This document shows, piece by piece, positions 59,442 through 64,000 of a DNA stretch of 64,000 bases. Every line of letters starts with the position of its first letter. The first letter of the stretch is position 1. Below the pieces are notes generated by a model, which was given only the letters and a program-made list of their open reading frames with translations, made no database searches and had not been told where the DNA came from. This stretch comes from Hippopus hippopus (Eukaryota > Mollusca > Bivalvia > Cardiida > Cardiidae): the NCBI GenBank assembly GCA_946811185.2, contig OX328110.1:19274456-19338455 (forward strand). The letters run 5' to 3'. Made by a program: the position numbers and the translations under genes.

Positions 59442-59708
59442 TCAGAATCTTACGCCAGTTGTAAAAAAAAATGGCTGCGCCCATGAATGATGACAACAGT
59501 TTCGACACACCGATGGATCTAAGTTTTTAAGATTAAAAAACAAGTTATCGTCCTTTAAAAGACATTTAAGCTTTTCAGAAAATCCCTCTTTTTCACATTT
59601 CCTACCGCTAAGTCTGATTGGCCGTATGCTGTTTGAACAGCACACAAAACAATCGATATCGGTCTTTCTTTCACCGGCGTTTGTGTCGCCATTTTGAGTT
59701 AAGGTCAT
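59442..59708 (-). CDS. Candidate Cys-rich first exon, zinc-binding-like
   Basis: The minus-strand frame starts with ATG at 59708 and reads MTLTQNGDTNAGERKTDIDC, FVCCSNSIRPIRLSGRKC, EKEGFSEKLKCLLKDD and LKNLDPSVCRNCCHHS. The pair C-x-x-C near residue 20 and C-x-x-C near residue 69 resemble the four-Cys zinc site of ZAD-type N-terminal domains; this is a resemblance only. A donor-like gtaaga lies at about 59452, so the frame could be a first coding exon. The composition is protein-like. A second ATG frame overlaps (MATQTPVKERPISIV) but is shorter. Confidence 0.33.
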   Translation of the reverse strand: MTLTQNGDTNAGERKTDIDCFVCCSNSIRPIRLSGRKCEKEGFSEKLKCLLKDDNLFFNLKNLDPSVCRNCCHHSWAQPFFFTTGVRF

Positions 59709-59942
59709 GTGACGAAAATATCACTTGTAGACGGACTACTTTCTGAGCCAACTACAGAGGTGAATGGGAATGATCCGTAGTGCAAGAGAGTGGAAGTTCA
59801 AATGTTTTGAAAGGCGTTTACATCCCTAAATGTTTGGTGTTGCCTTTCAAAGACAGTGAAAGCCAATTAAATCCTATACTGATTTGAAATTTCTGCTTGA
59901 AGTACTGAAAACCACAAGTCTGTTGATAGGCAGTGACTATAT

Positions 59943-60095
59943 AACTCTTTACCAGACGACAATATTGTTTACTTGTTCACATTTTAAGCATTTGCGGACA
60001 ACAAAATAGAAATAGCTAACATGACAGGACTTAATCGGTCGAAATGAAAGAAAACCGTTGTAAAAGGAGAAAATACCTGTTTAAAATAGATGTAC
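59943..60095 (+). mobile_element. T3 MITE, left half
   Basis: Starts aactctttaccagacgacaa, then cattttaagcatttgcggac and gaaaaccgttgtaaaaggag, and breaks off at the palindrome (gagaaaatacctg). The right half is absent. Confidence 0.65.
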
Positions 60096-60117
60096 AAAGG
60101 ATCCAATAGAAAAGAAT

Positions 60118-60137
60118 CAGAGAGAGAGAGAGAGAGT

Positions 60138-60171
<34 letters not shown>

Positions 60172-60173
60172 GA
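60118..60173. repeat. (AG)n then (ACAG)n microsatellite
   Basis: About nine AG units followed by seven acag units. It produces a Leu/Ser-rich spurious frame on the minus strand. Confidence 0.95.
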
Positions 60174-60711
60174 GTATTCGAAACCCCGGTCCATTTGGGG
60201 GAAATACAGAGAAAAATAAGTAACTAAGTAAAAGAAAATAAACAAATAAATATATGAATAAACAAATAAATAAACAAATTTATAAGTAAACACTTTAATA
60301 AATATCATGGAACAGCTGTAACTGGCGTATAAACAGTAAAGCATGGCCAGTGTTCACCCTCATAATCTATTTCATTCTGTTTCCGTTATCAATTTGTATG
60401 ATTCAAATCGCGTCACGCAAACAAAAGCGCGTTGATTTATTGGAGCGCCATAAAAAATGCTACACAAGAAATTGGAAAGTAATGAAACTGTTGCGATTCC
60501 GTGACTCGTAATACTTTTGACAAAAAACGACAAGCGAAATTGCAATCGCTTTCTTTAAAAAATGTTAATGGCACGCTCTGTGGATTTGAACAGACACATA
60601 TGCGGCAAATTTCTAGTTTTAAGGAACTTACATAATGCATCTTTGCACAAAATGAAAAGGATAAATCTATTATTTAAGTACTACACAGGGTTTTTTGATA
60701 ATGTATATGAT

Positions 60712-61015
60712 TTGTGCTCTGTGACAAAGTGGCAAAATTCATCTGCAAAAAGTATCGACCCATGTCAGCTTGCGCTTATCTTTACCCATGCCAGCTTGCC
60801 CTTATCATTACCCATGCCAGCTTGCGCTTACCTTTACCCATGCCAGCTTGCACTTATCTTTACCCATGCCAGCTTGCACTTATCTTTACACATGTAAGCT
60901 TGCGCTTATCTTTACCCATGCCAGCTTGCGCTTAACTTTACTAATGTCAGGTTGTGCTTATCTTTACACATCCCAGCTTGGGCTTATTTTTATCCATGTC
61001 GGCCTCCGCATTTTT
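60712..61015 (+). repeat. T4 MITE converted to a 26-bp minisatellite
   Basis: Begins as T4 (gtgctctgtgacaaagtggc, atctgcaaaaagtatcgacc) and enters the left hairpin arm (catgtcagcttgcgc). Instead of the loop and right arm, about ten copies of a 26-bp unit follow (acccatgccagcttgcgc plus ttatcttt), each carrying that arm. The right part of T4 is missing. Because 26 is not a multiple of three, three frames stay open and give a repeating 26-residue pattern; this is not a gene. Confidence 0.88.
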
Positions 61016-61284
61016 TTAATTATCGCAAATTGCACGTCCTAATCACTGAGCCGCTAGAGACCACTGAACAATCAAGCAGAGAAAGGGAATCTCTTGGTCT
61101 CGATCACAATGTATTTGAATTCTCTCAGAGACTTCGACTTTCATTCCCGTGAAACATCGGTCGCACTGAGATGTCCTTTTTCAAGGTACAATGGAGCCCA
61201 AACCGAGATCTGGTGATACCTAAGAAAGCCATGATCGCTTAAATACTGTCAACCAGTAACCTGCAAAATAAGTAAAGGATTACG

Positions 61285-61499
61285 ACCCCTAACTTATCGG
61301 TAAGTATCGTGTAACATCGATGTTTTCGTAAAGGCTATTCGGCCAATCTCGGCAGCTTCCGTCTTTTAAAATGAGAGTAAGGGGCCGTAGACTCAGTAAC
61401 TCATCGGTAATTATCGTGTAACATCGACGTTTTCGTAAAGGCTATTCGGCCAATCTCGGCAGCTTCCGTCTTTTAATATGAGAGTTAGGGGCCGTAGAC
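61285..61499 (+). repeat. 107-bp tandem duplication
   Basis: Two units about 95% identical, the second 107 bases downstream (aacttatcgg at 61291 and aactcatcgg at 61398; ggggccgtagac at 61381 and 61488). The unit includes gtaacatcgatgttttcgta and aaggctattcggccaatctc. It carries no recognised function and abuts a truncated T1 MITE. Confidence 0.92.
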
Positions 61500-61500
61500 C

Positions 61501-61678
61501 TTAAATGAAACTTTCAAATCATTTGTAACAGCTCCAATGTAGTCATTTCAAAGTTGGGGGAAGGGCCAAAAATGACTCTATCCAACAGAGTAGATCCAAG
61601 GTCAGACCGCACGTTCTACACTGTCCGCAAAGGGTCCTTGAGTCAAGCTTGAGTCGAGCTTAGTAGCCTAGGGATTAA
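61501..61678 (-). mobile_element. T1 MITE, left end lost
   Basis: Begins inside T1 (ttaaatgaaactttcaaatc) directly after the 107-bp duplication. The right arm of the hairpin is largely deleted (cagaccgcacgttctacact) and the element ends tagtagcctagggaTTAA. Confidence 0.68.
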
Positions 61679-61858
61679 AAGTAGTGTAAAATACAATTTA
61701 AATCAAAAATAAAAATAACGACAAACAGTCGCCGTGAAATACAAATCATATTTTAAAGATAAATAGAATCTTGCAGAAATAAATCCATTATATCGTGTTT
61801 CATGAGACGGGTGTGTTTGTAAAGTAATTTGATTTGACTCCTTCAGTGCCAAATGTGA

Positions 61859-62125
61859 TTGAGTTATGCTCTGTGTCAAGAGGGTTTAATGCATCTGCAA
61901 AAAGTATCGACCCATGTCAACCTGCGCAGTCCGCGCAGGTTGACACGGGCAGAAACTTTTTGCTATTTTTATTCATTTTTTTTTTTTGATTGTCAAAGGA
62001 CTGCTATACCTCATGTTTCAGTCGTTTGTCAAACAAAATGGATCTTATGGATCCATAACCACGTGATGACTTGCTTGACATAGTGCAACACGGTGATGCA
62101 TTAAACCCCCTTTTGCTAGAGCATG
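61859..62125 (+). mobile_element. T4 MITE with arm-swapped hairpin
   Basis: Left end tgagttatgctctgtgtcaa and right end cccttttgctagagcatg. The hairpin at 61911-61949 has arms gtcaacctgcgc and gcgcaggttgac around loop agtcc. Compared with other T4 copies both arms carry a matching change (G to A and C to T), so pairing is kept. Confidence 0.82.
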
Positions 62126-62127
62126 TT

Positions 62128-62310
62128 TCGACCTCTGATGACGGCTGAAAATATCCACTAACATTCGGCGGGATTTTTTATATTATACAAGCTTGACTAA
62201 AAAAGCGGACGGTATAGATCCAAGATCAGACTGCACGTTCTGTACAGTCTATTATTGATCTATGCTGCTTACAAAAGCCTGTTTTAGCCTAAGGCGCCGG
62301 AAGTTACTAG
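62128..62310 (-). mobile_element. T2 MITE
   Basis: Contains gacctctgatgacggctgaa, the cttgactaaaaaagcggac lead-in and a hairpin at about 62205-62275 (cagactgcacg-ttctg-tacagtct), then cctaaggcgccggaag at the right. TTAA ends have been lost. Confidence 0.72.
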
Positions 62311-62394
62311 TAAACTCTGCCTTTATGGTGTCTCGTTTGCTTCCACAAAAAATATATATATCGTGATATTTATCGATAAGTAACGGGTAATACA

Positions 62395-62545
62395 AGTCTG
62401 AATAGATCAAAAGGAACATGTAGAGTGTTGATCAAGATCAAAATTCAAGTGCGCACATTCTGATCTTGATCTAAACTGTCCGCAAAATCTTTAATACTCG
62501 TTGATGGCAGGACGAGTGTCATAAATGGCGGGAAAAGAGTTAAAG
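62395..62545 (-). mobile_element. T1/T2 hairpin relic
   Basis: Has gatcaagatcaaaattcaag, then gcgcacattctgatcttgat and ctaaactgtccgcaaaatc, and ends ggcgggaaaagagTTAA. The left arm is disrupted. Confidence 0.6.
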
Positions 62546-63249
62546 CAGTGTGTTACAGATAGGATCAATCCCTTGGGATGATGTACTCTCTAAATTCTCT
62601 CTCGAGATGATGTTTTCTGAAATAAATGTTTCTAAATATAAAGTGAGATATCGATTACAATTAAAGTTGTCATTTTAGAAAAAGCCATCCTAGAGGAAGG
62701 GGAAAAAAACTAACCTCAAAATAAAGGTGGTTGTATTAGATGGCCTCTTTTATTTGAAGCAGGATTTGATAACTTTGAATTGACTTTGCTTAACCCAGGC
62801 GGTCGCTTATTAGCGTAGTTTGTTGAAACAGGTTATACAGACTATGCTTTGAAGAATATGAGTAAATTCTACTTTATCCGTTAAATTCACAGAATTGGTT
62901 GGAGTGGAACGTCTTTGAAATGAGAGTGGCACAGCACTCAGGGGCATAGCTAGCCCGAAATGAAATATACGCAAAAGTAGTACCGAAGCGCAAAATACCG
63001 AAGGGGGTAGGTGGGGTCCCAGGAATGTCGTGGGGGACCTAGCAAAATTTTGAATTGTAGGGGCTATTTAGTGGCCCCTGGTGACTTTTTTTGGCCAATT
63101 ATTGTACAGTCTACATATATTTCGAGACATACCCTTTTACCAGCAAGTGCTCCCATTCTGCCGATTAGTGGGATTAGCGCATAATTTTTAAAAATTATCT
63201 GATCTAAAAAACTTCATATTTTAACAAAATGCAAATGGAATAAGATGCG

Positions 63250-63480
63250 AATGCTAGTAAGGTTGTTATTTCTTTTTATATTGAACTACGAAAGAGTTTC
63301 AATATTCATATTCCGATGCCTCCTAGATCTATACCGTCTATCTTTTTTAAAAGGATTTTCCTTGTTTTCTTATCAAATGTTTGACCTTCAATATACTCAA
63401 CGATATTTAAATCCAATAATGAATAACGTTATGTGATTTAAAGTAAAAAAATATTCCGGATTCACAGTGTTGCTTAAACG
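63250..63480. repeat. Dispersed repeat, partner of 55665-55960
   Basis: See the word-by-word match listed for 55665. It includes gttatttctttttatattg, gaaagagtttcaatattcat and gaataacgttatgtgattta. Confidence 0.5.
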
Positions 63481-63696
63481 CTTTGATAACAAATTAAACC
63501 TCAATTAAAGTATTAAAGTCTATGGATATTTTAAAGATGTCCATAAAGCTGAGGTAAATGGGGCTTACGAAGCAAATCTGCATGTAAAATAAACTTTTTA
63601 AAACTTTAGAATAAAAGGAATTTAAATTTTCAGCTAATAGTAACAATCAAAATACATGTATTGCCATTCTGCAGAAAAAGAATCTTACTGTATCGT

Positions 63697-63763
63697 ACAG
63701 TGTAGATCAAAGATCAGACTGCACGTTCAGTGCAGTCTGATCTTGATCCACACTGTACGCAAT
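63697..63763 (-). mobile_element. Intact T1/T2 hairpin
   Basis: A near-perfect stem cgtacagtgtagatcaaaga / gatccacactgtacg with the core cagactgcac-gttca-gtgcagtctg. The base of the stem has a matched change on both sides (gtacagtg and cactgtac in place of ggacagtg and cactgtcc). Termini are unclear. Confidence 0.75.
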
Positions 63764-63907
63764 AGCGCATTGAGCCCCGAAAACTGAGCAATGTGCGTTT
63801 GGACCCCTTAATCCGAATTTCCTTTATAACAATCGTCACATTTAAGTTGGGAAATGTCAAAAGTATTTCACGAGCAAAATGACGTATTTACAGACGTATT
63901 GTACCTA

Positions 63908-64000
63908 ACAGCTCTTTATCACACAATCCGATTTTAACGACCCTGAGGAATAAGGCTCATTAAAACATCGTGGGTAAAGGAGAAAATGCTAGTAAACAGC
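63908..64000 (-). mobile_element. T3 MITE, cut by the window edge
   Basis: Reads aacagctctttatcacacaa, tccgattttaacgaccctga, ggaataaggctcattaaaac, and the start of the palindrome (gagaaaatgctagtaaacag) at the last bases. Confidence 0.78.

Noticed and set aside
60117..60344. Minus-strand frame rich in Leu, Ser, Tyr
   Set aside because: Product of the AG/ACAG microsatellite and aaataaac-type simple sequence.
60437..60640. Minus-strand frame with a C-x-x-C (EICRICVCSN)
   Set aside because: Only one Cys pair with no conserved spacing, no splice signal seen, and AT-rich surroundings; treated as chance.
60562..61042. Three overlapping plus-strand frames rich in Leu, Pro, Ala, Cys
   Set aside because: All come from the 26-bp minisatellite and the T4 arm; the period shifts frame, which is why three frames are open.

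Overview
This is eukaryotic nuclear DNA from an animal. It is AT-rich, full of repeats and very poor in genes. The tRNA-derived SINEs, the dense palindromic MITEs and their hairpin cores look like those I associate with heterodont bivalve molluscs; that assignment is inference, because no gene in the window identifies a species. There are no operons, prokaryotic genes or CRISPR arrays. Nearly all open frames of 60 to 130 codons are chance frames in low-GC or repeat DNA.

Layout. Positions 1-1832 are the end of a 58-bp satellite array. Positions 1833-7986 are AT-rich DNA with a few MITE relics and no recognisable gene. Positions 7987-51684 are one very large tandem duplication: copy A (7987-29168, 21.2 kb) is followed head-to-tail by copy B (29169-51684, 22.5 kb). 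The copies are colinear and similar throughout, but differ by about a dozen clean insertions or deletions. MITEs at 8050, 9868 and 15366, a SINE at 14493 and a 48-bp tandem expansion at 9592 are only in A. Two MITEs near 35 kb, a truncated LINE tail, a MITE at 46107, a 1.6-kb block at about 36.95-38.56 kb and a 1.79-kb mariner element (49188-50977) are only in B. Each copy therefore gives the empty site of insertions in the other, which fixes target-site duplications directly: TTAA for three MITE families and TA for the mariner.

Positions 51685-64000 are single copy. Two plus-strand exons (53529-53641 and 57453-57622) join in frame across consensus splice sites. They encode part of a secreted, N-glycosylated protein resembling a cupredoxin (plastocyanin-like) domain that apparently lacks one copper-binding histidine. 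Its first and last exons are not identified. A CpG-richer segment with CRE and ETS-like sites at about 51.70-51.86 kb is a possible promoter. The introns are crowded with MITEs. Weaker exon candidates are at 13827/33692 (paralogous), 21600/42791 (paralogous), 37644-37934 (minus) and 59442-59708 (minus).

The most unusual signal is a small hairpin module, 12-bp arms with a 5-nt loop. It recurs inside four element families (called T1, T2, T4 and T5 here) that have unrelated ends. Between families the arms differ only by substitutions that are compensated on the opposite arm. Either the palindrome is selected for its fold or it spreads between families as a module.
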